A stretch of DNA of 64,000 bases from Progne subis subis. Lineage: Eukaryota; Chordata; Aves; Passeriformes; Hirundinidae. A program made the position numbers and the translations under genes. The stretch covers positions 62,001-126,000 of the forward strand of contig JAKJHU010000539.1 in NCBI GenBank assembly GCA_022316685.1. The letters run 5' to 3'. The notes beneath the pieces were generated by a model. The model ran no database searches. It was given only the letters and a program-made list of their open reading frames with translations, and was not told the DNA's origin. Shown here one piece after another: positions 44,641 to 57,000 of this stretch; the first letter of the stretch is position 1, and every line of letters starts with the position of its first letter.

Positions 44641-45660
44641 AGGCTGGAGAATGGATATCTTCAGTATGAATCCAATCTAACATTTTTCGAGCACTTTTCA
44701 GATTTCAAGCTGTGCTCTTTTACTGTGGTTTTTTTTTTTGCTTGTTGCAAGATTTTCTATTCATGCTGCTCACACACAGGATTGCCATCTCTGAACATGA
44801 CAGGACATGCTACAGGACATGCCATGTGTCCTGCGGGTTCCCACTGTCCTTCTAGTATAGCATCACCTATAATTTTGGACCATCGAGTCACAGGGGGGGC
44901 AGGCAAAAGTGTTGCCTGGGAACTGCTTTCTGCAGTTTGTTCTAGAAGTTGTTGCATTGGAGTTAACTGGGAGCTGAATGATGTTGGCTCCTCCTGATTT
45001 TTAGCATTTATTGTAGATAATTCTTGGGCTTTTTCCAGTACCAGCTTAGTTGCTGCTTGCCCTCACTCATCCAGGCATTGCATCACTGCCTGAATTTGCT
45101 CAGTCAGTTCTTTTAAACCAATCGTGGGTTCTGCTGTGGGTTCTGCTATGGGTTCTGCTCCACCACTGGGTCCTCCTCTAATTCGTCCGGCAGTGGAATA
45201 TTGTCGGGAGAAGGTGGTCGACAGCAGGGGTCACGGGTTCCCCTCTCTTGGTCGACCGGTGTCTCTTCAGGCACAGCCGGGTAGGGGGGGCACTCGGTGC
45301 ATGTGTTGTGGGAGCAGTGGCACTGGGAGCGGTGGTGGCCCCCACCCCGGCCCATGGTGGCAGTGGCGGTGGCGGCAGGGGCGGTGTGAACTCCCGGGGG
45401 TCACTTTCTCCTCATCCTCCCTGTTGCTGCGGGGTGGAGAGGGTGGCGGGCACCATGGAGCCGCTGCCACGGAGGGACGGGGGCAGTGCGTGGGCCGGGA
45501 GCAGCGAGCGGGGCATCGGCCAGTGACGGTGCCGGGGCGCTGGAGGCGGCGGGAGGGCATGGCAGGGGCCCCACGGCACTTTCCCGACTTTGCAGTGCCG
45601 CGGAGTTGTTAAATGTCCATTTCCCTGCGCCCAGTTAATCAGCTTTTGCAGTACTTTTTC
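44641..45660 (-). pseudogene. gag: ERV3 gag, truncated in capsid and joined to CEPT1
   Basis: The sense strand shows a matrix-like start (45660-45600), a Pro/Arg-rich middle with a PPYP late-domain-like motif (about 45290), acidic 'PLPDELEED' and then capsid N-terminal sequence ('WSKIIGDAI', 'HMACPV'; 44957-44757). A capsid-like stretch '[17 protein letters not shown]' (44696-44646) aligns with ERV1's own capsid in this window. It passes directly, in the same frame, into CEPT1 sequence at about 44640. A run of eleven A (sense) lies at 44732-44742. Stops and frameshifts are present. Confidence 0.72.
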
Positions 45661-46029
45661 TGCTACTGCTTTTCCTCTCTCAGAGTATAATAATAAGCAA
45701 CTTCAATGTGGCAGCAAATTCGCACTCCATGCTTGCCTCATCAATGGGGCAGGGAAGGGAGTACTCAGAGCCTTCCACCTGTTTTCAAGAAAAACTGCCC
45801 CTGTTCCCCTTATCAGCTCAGCCTCACACTCTTTGCAAGGACGGCAAGCTTCTACCTCAATGCTGATGCATCTCTCGGCAGATCAGCGTCTGACTTCTAT
45901 TTTCTGGAGGGTCTCACCTCAGTGCAGCTGCATCTGTCAGCAATCCAGCATCTATCTACTCAGCATCCCACTGCTAATTTCTCCTCCAGGTCATCATCCC
46001 AAGGTCTGATGTTCAGTGCCAATTAAAGG
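45661..46029 (-). other. ERV3 leader
   Basis: Between the 5' LTR and gag. The sense strand reads 'TGGCACTGAACATC' close to the LTR edge, a possible primer-binding site. The tRNA cannot be assigned. Confidence 0.5.
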
Positions 46030-46414
46030 TGATTTTGAAAAAAACATGGGGAACAGCCAGAGTCAAACATCTTCTTCACAGAAGTAGTGGTGAATGTTCA
46101 TTTTATTGAGGGTACAAAGGGTTCTTTTATAAATACATCATTCTAGTGCATAAGCTGTTCACATGGCATTTTACTACATGTCATTGGCTGTCTCCTCCTG
46201 TCCACGAGCTCCAGGCAGCTATACTATTGGCTAGTGTTATCTGCATAAGCATTCCTTTGCAGTTACCTGTTTACACTTTGTTGAGAGGCCATCAGCTTGT
46301 TCCCAGGCTCTTTGTCCTGGTTCTCAGGCTCAACATCCTTGACAGTGCTGAAACAACAGAACTTTCCAAGCACTGGAAGGCCTCTCTGTGTCTGTCTCCA
46401 AAAATCCTGCTACA
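46030..46414 (-). repeat. ERV3 5' LTR
   Basis: 385 bases, TGTAGCAGG ... in sense. TATA box TATAAAAG (46131-46124) and AATAAA (46107-46102). Partner of 41335-41681. Confidence 0.85.
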
Positions 46415-47284
46415 GTCAAGGAACAAACAATCGTGCTTCAGCTGATTGTCATCAAAAACAATCCCAAGACGCTCCATGAACTGCAACAGCTCTGTGGTTC
46501 CATTAATTGGGTTCGACCCCTTCTTGGAATTTCCCCAGAAGACCTCGCTCCACTTTTTAACCTTCTGTGAGGGAGCTGCGAACTCAGTTCTCCTAGGAGC
46601 TTGACCCCTGAGGCAAGAAAGGCAATTACCTGCATCCAAGAGGTTCTGTCAGCCTGACAGGCTCACAGGTATGATCCATCTTTGCCGTTTCTGCTTGCAG
46701 CGTTAAGTAGAGTCCCACATTGGAGTGGACTGATTTTTCAATGGGACCCAGACTTAAAAGACCAGTTGGTCATCCTCAAATAGGTTTTCCTTCAAGCACA
46801 ACCAACTAAAAGAGTAACCACACCGCAAGAAACCATGGCAGCAGTCATCTGTAAGGGCAGGGCTCGCTTCCGCTCTCTTGTGGGGTGTGACTTTGCATGC
46901 ATCTACATGCCATTGGCAACTACCGAGGAGCTAGAGTTTCTGCTCCAAAATAATGACAACCTTCAGTTCGCCCTAGATATCTATCCAGGAAAAATTTCCA
47001 TCCATATCCTGGCCAAAAATTATTTAAAGCAGAACTTCATTTGGTTCCCAAATTCATTCAAGGTAAAACTCCTCTCGAAGCTGGGACAGTCTTTACAGAC
47101 GGCTCAGAGTCTTCTCATAAGTCAGTCATGACTTGGAAAGACACTAGGACACAGAAGTGGGAGTCTGACGTCCGAGTAGTGGAAGGATCTCCACAAATTG
47201 CTGAGATGGCAGCTGTCGTCAGGGCATTAGAGAAGTTCAAAGACCAACCGTTTAACCTAATCACAGATTCAGCATATGTAGCTG
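46415..47284 (+). pseudogene. pol: ERV4 pol fragment: RT thumb/connection and RNase H
   Basis: Plus-strand frames show a thumb motif 'INWVRPLLGIS' (about 46500-46535), a decayed connection region and RNase H with 'FTDGSE' (about 47090), the Glu of 'IAEMAAV' and 'ITDSAYVA' just before 47284. The RNase H closely resembles that of ERV1, so it comes from the same broad alpha/beta-like class. Its 5' part is missing on the left (ERV3 LTR) and its 3' part on the right (ERV-L LTR). Confidence 0.85.
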
Positions 47285-47943
47285 TGTCCTGGTTTGGAGA
47301 CAAATTTGGGGGAAAACCCCTGTATAGGATCCCTCCGGGAAGCAAACCCAAGTGGCCCCTCCCTCCAACCAGTCCGAAAAAAAAAACCTTTGTGGAGAAA
47401 ACTGGAAAAAAACTATTTTACTAAACAAATAAAGTGCATACAAGTATAAAGAATGAATAATATGAAACAATAAAACCTCTCGTTCTGGAGTGAGATGGCC
47501 AATTGAGAAAGTTCTTGCCGTGGGTGTAGCTCGGCTCTCTCTCAGTCTCTCATCAGTCCCAGTCCCTCCGGCGCTGCTGGAAAATGCCGAGCTCCAGGCC
47601 CCGGTGGGCCGCAGGTGCAGCCCCCAGTGCTCCCCTGGGTTTTCAGTCCAGAGCAGGTTTAAACAGTTCCAAGAAAAAAGAAAGAAAAAAAACAGTCCAG
47701 GGAACTTCTCTGCCCTAGCTAGCTGAAACTAACTAAAAGCAAAAAGATCTCTGTCCTGCAGTGTCTCCAAACCTCCGCCGAACACCGTCCGGAGAAGAAT
47801 GTGGAGGAGTCGGGCAGTTTTCTCAAACAAACTCCGCGCTTCTCCTTGCTCTTAGAACCAGTCTTAAAGGCACAGGACTCAATATGCAGCACAAACAGAA
47901 CAGACGATTGGAGATACAAGCATCATAAAGTTACCCTAGGACA
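47285..47943 (-). repeat. LTR-A (3' LTR)
   Basis: TGTCCTAGGG ... AAACCAGGACA in sense. Diagnostic variants: 'ctggagtgagatggccaatt', 'gtgggtgtagctcgg', 'ctcatcagtcc' on its left half; 'gtgtctccaaacctccgccg', 'atgcagcacaaac' on its right half. Confidence 0.93.
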
Positions 47944-48059
47944 TTCCACCCCTTATCCCCATATTGTCAATTTACTAAAACTAATACATACTCTAGCTCT
48001 ACACACACATACATCTATATAAAAACAATATGCAATATACAGCTACATACAGTGGCAGT

Positions 48060-51000
48060 ACTATTCAGCACACAATGATAATTACACACGGTTCTCACCC
48101 AACAATCAGATCTCCCTGGGGTACACATCGTGTGGTTCCATCTTTCTGCATTACCCACCATGTGCAGCCTGGTCCCTGAGCAAAGACAATCCCACGGATG
48201 GGATCCTCTGTACTTGAAGCAGGATTGATCCAAACTGTCTTCCCTAACAAACCTCTTACATGTACTACTGGGACTTTCTCTCCATCTACTGTATGTAGGG
48301 GCTCAGATTGGGCAGGGCCTGCTCGGTTGGTGGAACCTTGGGTGTTAACTAACCAGGTGGCCTTTGCTAGATGCTACTCCCATCCTCTTTTGAATCATCC
48401 TCTACTTAGTGCTTTTAGGGTGGTTTTTAGCAGTCTATTGTATCTTTCTATTTTCCCTGAAGCTGGTGCATAATAGGGGATATGGTACACCCACTCAATG
48501 CCATGTTCCCTAGCCCAGTTGTTGATGAGGCTGTTCTTGAAATGAGTTCTATTGTCTGACTCAATCTTCTTAGGGGTACTATGCTTCTAAAGAACTTGCT
48601 TTCAAGGCCTAGAATGGTGTTACGGGCTGTAGCATGGGGCACAGGGTAGGTCTCCAGCCATCCAGTTGTGGCTTCCACCATGGTCAGCACGTAGCGCTTG
48701 CCTTGGCGGGTTTGGGGAAGGGTGATGTAGTCAATCTGCCAGGCTTCCCCGTACTTATACTTGGACCATCGCCCGCCATACCATAGGGGCTTCACCCACT
48801 TGGCCTGCTTGATGGCACAGTCATGGATAACCTGAGAAATACTGTCCATGGTTAGATCCACCCCTCGGTCTCGTGCCCACTTATAGGTGGCATCTCTGCC
48901 CTGATGACCTGAGGCATCATGGGCCCGTCGAGCTAGGAACAGTTCTCCCTTGTGTTGCTAATCTAAGTCTATCTTTGACATGTCTGTCTTTGCAGCTTGA
49001 TCTACCTGCTCGTTGTTTCGGTGCTCTTCATTAGCCCGACTCTTGGGGACATGGGCATCTACATGACGGACTTTGACAGGTAGTTTTCTCTACCCGAGTG
49101 GCAATGACCTTCCACTCATCTGCAGCTCAGATTGGCTTTTCTCTGTGCTGCTAATTGGCCTTTTTCTACTTCTCCAGCCATCCCCACAGAGCATTGGCTA
49201 CTATTCACGAATCAGTGTAGAGGTAGAGCTTTGGCCACTTTCCTCTTTCAGCAATGTCCAGGGCCAGTTGAACAGCTTTGAGTTCAGCAAGTTGGCTTGA
49301 CCCACCTTCTCCTTCAGTGGCTTGTGCAACCTGTCGTGTGGGGCTCCATACAGCTGCTTTTCACTTTCGTTTCATCTCAATGATGCGGCAGGAACCGTCA
49401 GTGAAAAGAGCGTAGCAAGTTTCTTCTGCTGGCAGTTGGTTGTATGGTGGAGCTTTTGTAGCACGTGTTACTTGTTCTTGCTCTTCTTCATCTATGAGAC
49501 TAAAGTTTTCACTTTCTGGCTAGTTTGTAATTATTTCTAAAATCTCAGGGCAATTTGGGTTTCTAATGCGGGTGCGCTGAGTGATGAGGGCAATCCATTT
49601 GCTCCATGTGGCATTGGTGGCATGGTGGGTAGAGGGAACTTCCGCTTTGAACATCCATCCCAGCACTGGTAGTCGAGGTGCCGGCAGGAATTGTGTTTCA
49701 GTGCCTACTACTTCTGAGGCAGTTTGAACTCCTTCATAGGCGGCCAAGATTTCCTTCTCTGTTGGAGTGTAGTTGGCTTCAGACCCTCCATAGCTTCGGC
49801 TCCAGAATCCCAGTGGTCGGCTCTGAGTCTCCCCAGGCACTTTCTGCCAAAGGCTCCAGGACAGGCCATTGTTCCTGGCTGCTGAGTAGAGCACATTCTT
49901 CACATCTGGTCCCATCCTGACTGGGCCAAGGGCTACTGCATGAGCGATCTCCTGCTTGATCTGGACAAAGGCTTGTTGCTGTTCAGGGCCCCAGTGGAAA
50001 TCGTTCTTCTTGCGGGTAACTGGGTAGAGAGGGTTCACAATCTGGCTGTATTCAGGAATGTGCATCTTCTAGAAACTTATGGCGCTTAGGAAAGCTTGTG
50101 TTTCCCTTTTGTTGGTTGGTGGACACATTGCTGTGATCTTGTTGATGACTTCAGTGGGAATCTGACGCCTTCCATCATGCCACTTTACTCCTAGAAACTG
50201 GATTTCTCGAGCAGGTCCCTTAACTTTCCTCTTTTTGATAGCAAAGTCAGCTTTCAGGAGAATCTGGATGATTTTTTTCTCTTTTCTCAAACACTTCTAT
50301 TGCTGTGTTTCCCCACACAATGATGTCATCAATGTACTGTAGATGTTCTGGAGCTTTACTCTTTTCTAGTGCAGCCTTGATCAGTCCATGGCAGATGGTG
50401 GGGCTGTGTTTCTACTCTTGGAGCAGTCGGTTCTAGGTGTACTGCACGCCTTTCCAGGTGAAAGCAAACTGAGGCCTGCATTCTGCAGCCAGAGGAATGG
50501 AGAAAAATGCGTTAGCAATGTCAATAGTGGCATACCATTTTGCTGCCTTGGACTCCAGCTCGTACTGGAGTTCCAGCATGTCCGGCACAGCAGCGCTCAA
50601 TGGTGGAGTCACTTCGTTCAAGGCTCGGTAGTCCACAGTCAATCTCCATTCTCCGTCAGACTTGCGCACAGGCCAGATGGGGCTATTGAAGGGTGAGTGG
50701 GTTTTGCTGACCACCCCTTGGCTCTCCAGCTCACGGATCATCTTGTGGATGGGAATCACAGCATCTCAAGTTGTTCTGTATTGTCGGCGATGCACTGTTG
50801 AAGTGGCAATTGGCACTTGTTGCTCTTCCACCTTCAGAAGACCTACAGCAGATGGGTTCTCTGATAGTCCAGGCAAGGTATTCAACTGCTTAACATCTCC
50901 TGTCTCTACAGCTGCTATCTCGAATGCCCACCTAAATCCCTTCGGGTCTTTGAAATACCCATTTCGGAGGAAGTCTATGCCCAAAATGCATGGAGCCTCT

Positions 51001-51240
51001 GGGCCAGTTACAATAGGGTGTCTCTTCCGCTTATTTCCAGTCAGGCTCACATCAGCTTCCACCAAAGTAAAATCTTGTGAACTCCTTGTCTCTCCAGCAA
51101 TGGAAACAGATTCTTCCCCACATGTCTTGATGGGAGTAATGTGCACTGTGCATCAGTGTCAACTAAGGCCTCATATTTTTGTGGTTCTGATGTGCCAGGC
51201 CAACGAATCCACACAGTCCAAAAAACACGGTTTTCCCTAG
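48060..51240 (-). pseudogene. pol: ERV-L-like pol, unit 1
   Basis: Protease fragment with DTD in place of the catalytic DTG (51160-51152) and 'CILGIDFLR'. Reverse transcriptase with YIDD (50336-50325). RNase H with 'FTDGSC' (about 49390) and 'YTDS'. Integrase with zinc-domain His residues, first Asp in 'WQIDY', second in 'ESDN' and Glu in 'GKIERYN'. At least six in-frame stops or frameshifts (for example near 50425, 50066 and 49519), all also present in unit 2. Dead. Confidence 0.92.
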
Positions 51241-51268
51241 CCTCTACCTGGCTAGAAGCAGGGCCCCT

Positions 51269-52646
51269 CTAAGCCTGATTATCCCTATTTCCCTGGGTAA
51301 CCGGAGCTGCTTCCTTCTTGCTAGAACTGCCTCTCACAGTCTTGCCATCCAACAATTCATGCAGCCGTTGTGTCATAGCATCAGTAGATTCTCCATCCCA
51401 TCTTTTCATGTTTTCTCCACAATCACGCAGGAAGGACCACAGCTTAGCCCGTGGGATGCCTTTTCCCTCTCTATCTAGGGAACGTTTGCATGTGGTGCCA
51501 GAGCCCCTAACTTGTACTGCAGAGATCTGGAGAATGTTCTCCTTGAGTTCTTTGTGATTCTCCTCCATCTTGTCTGCTAATCCCCACACCTCTGTTTCCA
51601 AAGCTGCGATTCTTGCATGTGTTGGACCATGCACGGCATCTGCATATGTTCGGAGCTTCTTCGCCATATCAAGCACAGTCTCCTCTGTCTCATCCCGCTT
51701 CATTATTGCTAAAGCAGAGGAGTGTTCTTGTGGCCCAAGTCGTACAAGTTTTTGCCACATTACAGGTGTACATGGTACCAAGTCGGGGTTCCTAGTGTTT
51801 AGGTCATCTGAGAAGACAATCTCTGCCACTGCCATTTCTCTCAAGTGCTGAATCCCTTGTTCAATGGTTTTCCACTGAGTTTGCTGCAGATAGAGATCGT
51901 CGGCACACAGATATCTTTGTGCCACACTTCCCAGGACCCGTTCCCAGAGACTGCAAGGACTAGCCTCCCTCATATTTCTTGGTCAATAACTGGATCATGT
52001 GATAGGGATCCAAGATGTCTCGCTTTAGTGCTATCCAGAATTGTAGCCTCGCCTGCAGCATCCCAAAGACGGACTAACCAACTAATTATAGATTCATCAT
52101 GTCGTCGAGTATAATCCTTTCTTAGGCCACGAAGGTCCTTCAGGGACAAGGACTCAATAGTATCTCCTGATCTTGTAGCAGTTGGTCAGGCTCCTGATCT
52201 TGTAGCAGTTGGTTGGGCTCTTGATGTTGCAGCAGCTGGTTGGGCTCCTGATCTTGTAGCAGCTGGTTGGGCTTCTGATCGTGTGCTAGTTGGTTGGACT
52301 CCCGATCTTGTACCAGTTGGTTGGGCTTCTGATTCTGTATCAGTTGCTTCAGCTTCTGATTGTGTGTCAGTTGGTTTGACTCCTGACTGGGTGTCAGGAG
52401 GCACTGAGGATCTTTTACTTGAATCATCATCTACTGGTTGATCGGTTTTGTCCGTGTGCTTTTTTTCCTTCTTTACTGCAGCAACTGCCGGTGTCTTAGC
52501 TTTACTGTCTGGTTAGCTGCAGCCTGAATAGCTGTGGGGTTGGCTGCAGCCTGAGTGACTGATTTATCTCCCTGCTCCCTTGCCTCTATCTGCTGCCCTA
52601 CAGTGTTTAGCAGTGTGTGACTCATTCTAGAAAAGCTATAAGCCAT
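51269..52646 (-). pseudogene. gag: ERV-L-like gag, unit 1
   Basis: ATG at 52646. A charged N-terminus is followed by a decapeptide repeat region (52155-52385) and a capsid-like region 'SWLVRLWDAAG'. The 234-codon open stretch 51973-51269 is the C-terminal half and ends without a zinc knuckle. Compared with unit 2 this copy lacks one base near 52512, which adds a frameshift. Confidence 0.85.
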
Positions 52647-52688
52647 ATAGAGGAAAGTCACCAGGTGAAATACCAGGGAGGTGGGGTC

Positions 52689-53133
52689 TTAAACATTCAG
52701 GAGACCCTGAACATTCTCCAAAAGTGATGTAACTGACTTAAAAGAGAAGAAGGAAAAAAGAGGCTGAAGAGCCTCATCCCCTACTCCTCCTCTAACAAAC
52801 TGGGTGCAGTTATTGATAAATCCCCAAAACATGCTGCTGGAACTAGGACGCAGGGTAGGACGAAAAAAACCATAAACTGAACATACCCAGAACAAACTCC
52901 AGTATCTTTATAAGCTTCTTGTAAGCCATAATCACCGAACCCAGCAAAATAACTATTCTAATTTGTGCATCCCTAGTGTAAAAGCTGTATGTTAAGGACA
53001 ATATTGGAGCTATTTCTGGGTAGGAAAACAAACCTAGGGACCAGAAAGGTATTAAGACCTCAAAAAAGCCTAGGGAACAGAAATGCAGAAAAGACTCTAT
53101 TCTAAGAGACGTTAGGACTTCAAGAAGCAACAT
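52689..53133 (-). pseudogene. ERV-L leader frame (hydrophobic), unit 1, frameshifted
   Basis: Same leader frame as 58661-59104 but with an extra A near 52862 (seven A instead of six) that splits it. Confidence 0.4.
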
Positions 53134-53256
53134 GGCCACTGTCTGTTTAATCCCTACCCAAAGGACAACAACAACAACAACAAAAAAAAATGCAGTTAAT
53201 AGTAATACAAGTTTTTCCACTCTCTTTTGCCCCGCAGTAGGCGCCAATTAAGGGTA

Positions 53257-53915
53257 TGTCCTGGTTTGGAGACAAATTTGGGGAAAACTCCTGTATAGGA
53301 TCCCTCTGGGAAGCAAACTCAAGTGGCCCCCTCCCTCCAACCAGTCCGAAAAAAAAAACCTTTGTGGAGAAAACTGGAAAAAACTATTTTACTAAACAAA
53401 TAAAGTGCATACAAGTATAAAGAATGAATAATATGAAACAATAAAACCTCTCGTTCTGAAGTGAGATGGCAAATTGAGAAAGTCCTTGCCGTGGGTGGAG
53501 CTCGGCTCTCTCTCAGTCTCTCCTCAGTCCCAGTCCCTCCGGCGCTGCTGGAAAATGCCGAGCTCCAGGCCCCGGTGGGCCGCAGGTGCAGCCCCCAGTG
53601 CTCCCCTGGGTTTTCAGTCCAGAGCAGGTTTAAACAGTTCCAAGAAAAAAGAAGAAAAAAAAACAGTCCAGGGAACTTCTCTGCCCTAGCTAGCTGAAAC
53701 TAACTAAAAGCAAAAAGATCTCTGTCCTGCAGTGTCTCCAAACCTCCGCCGAACACCGTCCGGAGAAGAATGTGGAGGAGTCGGGCAGTTTTCTCAAAAC
53801 AAACTCCGCGCTTCTCCTTGCTCTTAGAACCAGTCTTAAAGGCACAGGACTCAATATGCAGCACAAACAGAACAGACGATTGGGGATACAAGCATCATAA
53901 AGTTACCCTAGGACA
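53257..53915 (-). repeat. LTR-B (shared middle LTR)
   Basis: Left half carries the LTR-C variants ('ctgaagtgagatggcaaatt', 'gtgggtggagctcgg', 'ctcctcagtcc'). Right half carries the LTR-A variants ('gtgtctccaaacctccgccg', 'atgcagcacaaac'). Confidence 0.93.
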
Positions 53916-54031
53916 TTCCACCCCTTATCCCCATATTGTCAATTTACTAAAACTAATACATACTCTAGCTCTACACACACATACATCTATATAAAAACAA
54001 TATGCAATATACAGCTACATACAGTGGCAGT

Positions 54032-57000
54032 ACTATTCAGCACACAATGATAATTACACACGGTTCTCACCCAACAATCAGATCTCCCTGGGGTACACAT
54101 CGTGTGGTTCCATCTTTCTGCATTACCCACCATGTGCAGCCTGGTCCCTGAGCAAAGACAATCCCACGGATGGGATCCTCTGTACTTGAAGCAGGATTGA
54201 TCCAAACTGTCTTCCCTAACAAACCTCTTACATGTACTACTGGGACTTTCTCTCCATCTACTGTATGTAGGGGCTCAGATTGGGCAGGGCCTGCTCGGTT
54301 GGTGGAACCTTGGGTGTTAACTAACCAGGTGGCCTTTGCTAGATGCTACTCCCATCCTCTTTTGAATCATCCTCTACTTAGTGCTTTTAGGGTGGTTTTT
54401 TAGCAGTCTATTGTATCTTTCTATTTTCCCTGAAGCTGGTGCATAATAGGGGATATGGTACACCCACTCAATGCCATGTTCCCTAGCCCAGTTGTTGATG
54501 AGGCTGTTCTTGAAATGAGTTCTATTGTCTGACTCAATCTTCTTAGGGTACTATGCTTCTAAAGAACTTGCTTTTCAAGGCCTAGAATGGTGTTACGGGC
54601 TGTAGCATGGGGCACAGGGTAGGTCTCCAGCCATCCAGTTGTGGCTTCCACCATGGTCAGCACGTAGCGCTTGCCTTGGCGGGTTTGGGGAAGGGTGATG
54701 TAGTCAATCTGCCAGGCTTCCCCGTACTTATACTTGGACCATCGCCCGCCATACCATAGGGGCTTCACCCACTTGGCCTGCTTGATGGCACAGTCATGGA
54801 TAACCTGAGAAATACTGTCCATGGTTAGATCCACCCCTCGGTCTCGTGCCCACTTATAGGTGGCATCTCTGCCCTGATGACCTGAGGCATCATGGGCCCG
54901 TCGAGCTAGGAACAGTTCTCCCTTGTGTTGCTAATCTAAGTCTATCTTTGACATGTCTGTCTTTGCAGCTTGATCTACCTGCTCGTTGTTTCGGTGCTCT
55001 TCATTAGCCCGACTCTTGGGGACATGGGCATCTACATGACGGACTTTGACAGGTAGTTTCTCTACCCGAGTGGCAATGACCTTCCACTCATCTGCAGCTC
55101 AGATTGGCTTTTCTCTGTGCTGCTAATTGGCCTTTTTCTACTTCTCCAGCCATCCCCACAGAGCATTGGCTACTATTCACGAATCAGTGTAGAGGTAGAG
55201 CTTTGGCCACTTTCCTCTTTCAGCAATGTCCAGGGCCAGTTGAACAGCTTTGAGTTCAGCAAGTTGGCTTGACCCACCTTCTCCTTCAGTGGCTTGTGCA
55301 ACCTGTCGTGTGGGGCTCCATACAGCTGCTTTTCACTTTCGTTTCATCTCAATGATGCGGCAGGAACCGTCAGTGAAAAGAGCGTAGCAAGTTTCTTCTG
55401 CTGGCAGTTGGTTGTATGGTGGAGCTTTTGTAGCACGTGTTACTTGTTCTTGCTCTTCTTCATCTATGAGACTAAAGTTTTCACTTTCTGGCTAGTTTGT
55501 AATTATTTCTAAAATCTCAGGGCAATTTGGGTTTCTAATGCGGGTGCGCTGAGTGATGAGGGCAATCCATTTGCTCCATGTGGCATTGGTGGCATGGTGG
55601 GTAGAGGGAACTTCCGCTTTGAACATCCATCCCAGCACTGGTAGTCGAGGTGCCGGCAGGAATTGTGTTTCAGTGCCTACTACTTCTGAGGCAGTTTGAA
55701 CTCCTTCATAGGCGGCCAAGATTTCCTTCTCTGTTGGAGTGTAGTTGGCTTCAGACCCTCCATAGCTTCGGCTCCAGAATCCCAGTGGTCGGCTCTGAGT
55801 CTCCCCAGGCACTTTCTGCCAAAGGCTCCAGGACAGGCCATTGTTCCTGGCTGCTGAGTAGAGCACATTCTTCACATCTGGTCCCATCCTGACTGGGCCA
55901 AGGGCTACTGCATGAGCGATCTCCTGCTTGATCTGGACAAAGGCTTGTTGCTGTTCAGGGCCCCAGTGGAAATCGTTCTTCTTGCGGGTAACTGGGTAGA
56001 GAGGGTTCACAATCTGGCTGTATTCAGGAATGTGCATCTTCTAGAAACTTATGGCGCTTAGGAAAGCTTGTGTTTCCCTTTTGTTGGTTGGTGGACACAT
56101 TGCTGTGATCTTGTTGATGACTTCAGTGGGAATCTGACGCCTTCCATCATGCCACTTTACTCCTAGAAACTGGATTTCTCGAGCAGGTCCCTTAACTTTC
56201 CTCTTTTTGATAGCAAAGTCAGCTTTCAGGAGAATCTGGATGATTTTTTCTCTTTTCTCAAACACTTCTATTGCTGTGTTTCCCCACACAATGATGTCAT
56301 CAATGTACTGTAGATGTTCTGGAGCTTTACTCTTTTCTAGTGCAGCCTTGATCAGTCCATGGCAGATGGTGGGGCTGTGTTTCTACTCTTGGAGCAGTCG
56401 GTTCTAGGTGTACTGCACGCCTTTCCAGGTGAAAGCAAACTGAGGCCTGCATTCTGCAGCCAGAGGAATGGAGAAAAATGCGTTAGCAATGTCAATAGTG
56501 GCATACCATTTTGCTGCCTTGGACTCCAGCTCGTACTGGAGTTCCAGCATGTCCGGCACAGCAGCGCTCAATGGTGGAGTCACTTCGTTCAAGGCTCGGT
56601 AGTCCACAGTCAATCTCCATTCTCCGTCAGACTTGCGCACAGGCCAGATGGGGCTATTGAAGGGTGAGTGGGTTTTGCTGACCACCCCTTGGCTCTCCAG
56701 CTCACGGATCATCTTGTGGATGGGAATCACAGCATCTCAAGTTGTTCTGTATTGTCGGCGATGCACTGTTGAAGTGGCAATTGGCACTTGTTGCTCTTCC
56801 ACCTTCAGAAGACCTACAGCAGATGGGTTCTCTGATAGTCCAGGCAAGGTATTCAACTGCTTAACATCTCCTGTCTCTACAGCTGCTATCTCGAATGCCC
56901 ACCTAAATCCCTTCGGGTCTTTGAAATACCCATTTCGGAGGAAGTCTATGCCCAAAATGCATGGAGCCTCTGGGCCAGTTACAATAGGGTGTCTCTTCCG

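Larger units (their letters stand above)
41335..46414 (-). mobile_element. ERV3: provirus with gag, host CEPT1 cDNA and env, no pol
   Basis: Sense order, right to left: LTR 46414-46030, leader, gag (45660-44641), CEPT1-derived sequence (44640-43661 plus possible 3' UTR), unassigned stretch, env (42850-41682), polypurine tract, LTR 41681-41335. No reverse transcriptase or integrase is visible between the LTRs. The two LTRs are clearly the same family but diverged, so the element is old or the LTRs have recombined. GTCAAGG abuts both outer ends (41328-41334, 46415-46421), but AAGG also belongs to this LTR family's edge, so it is weak evidence of a target duplication. Confidence 0.8.

Noticed and set aside
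52155..52385. Possible CRISPR-like or satellite array
   Set aside because: Head-to-tail 30-bp repeat with no unique spacers, inside a retroviral gag, in a vertebrate genome.
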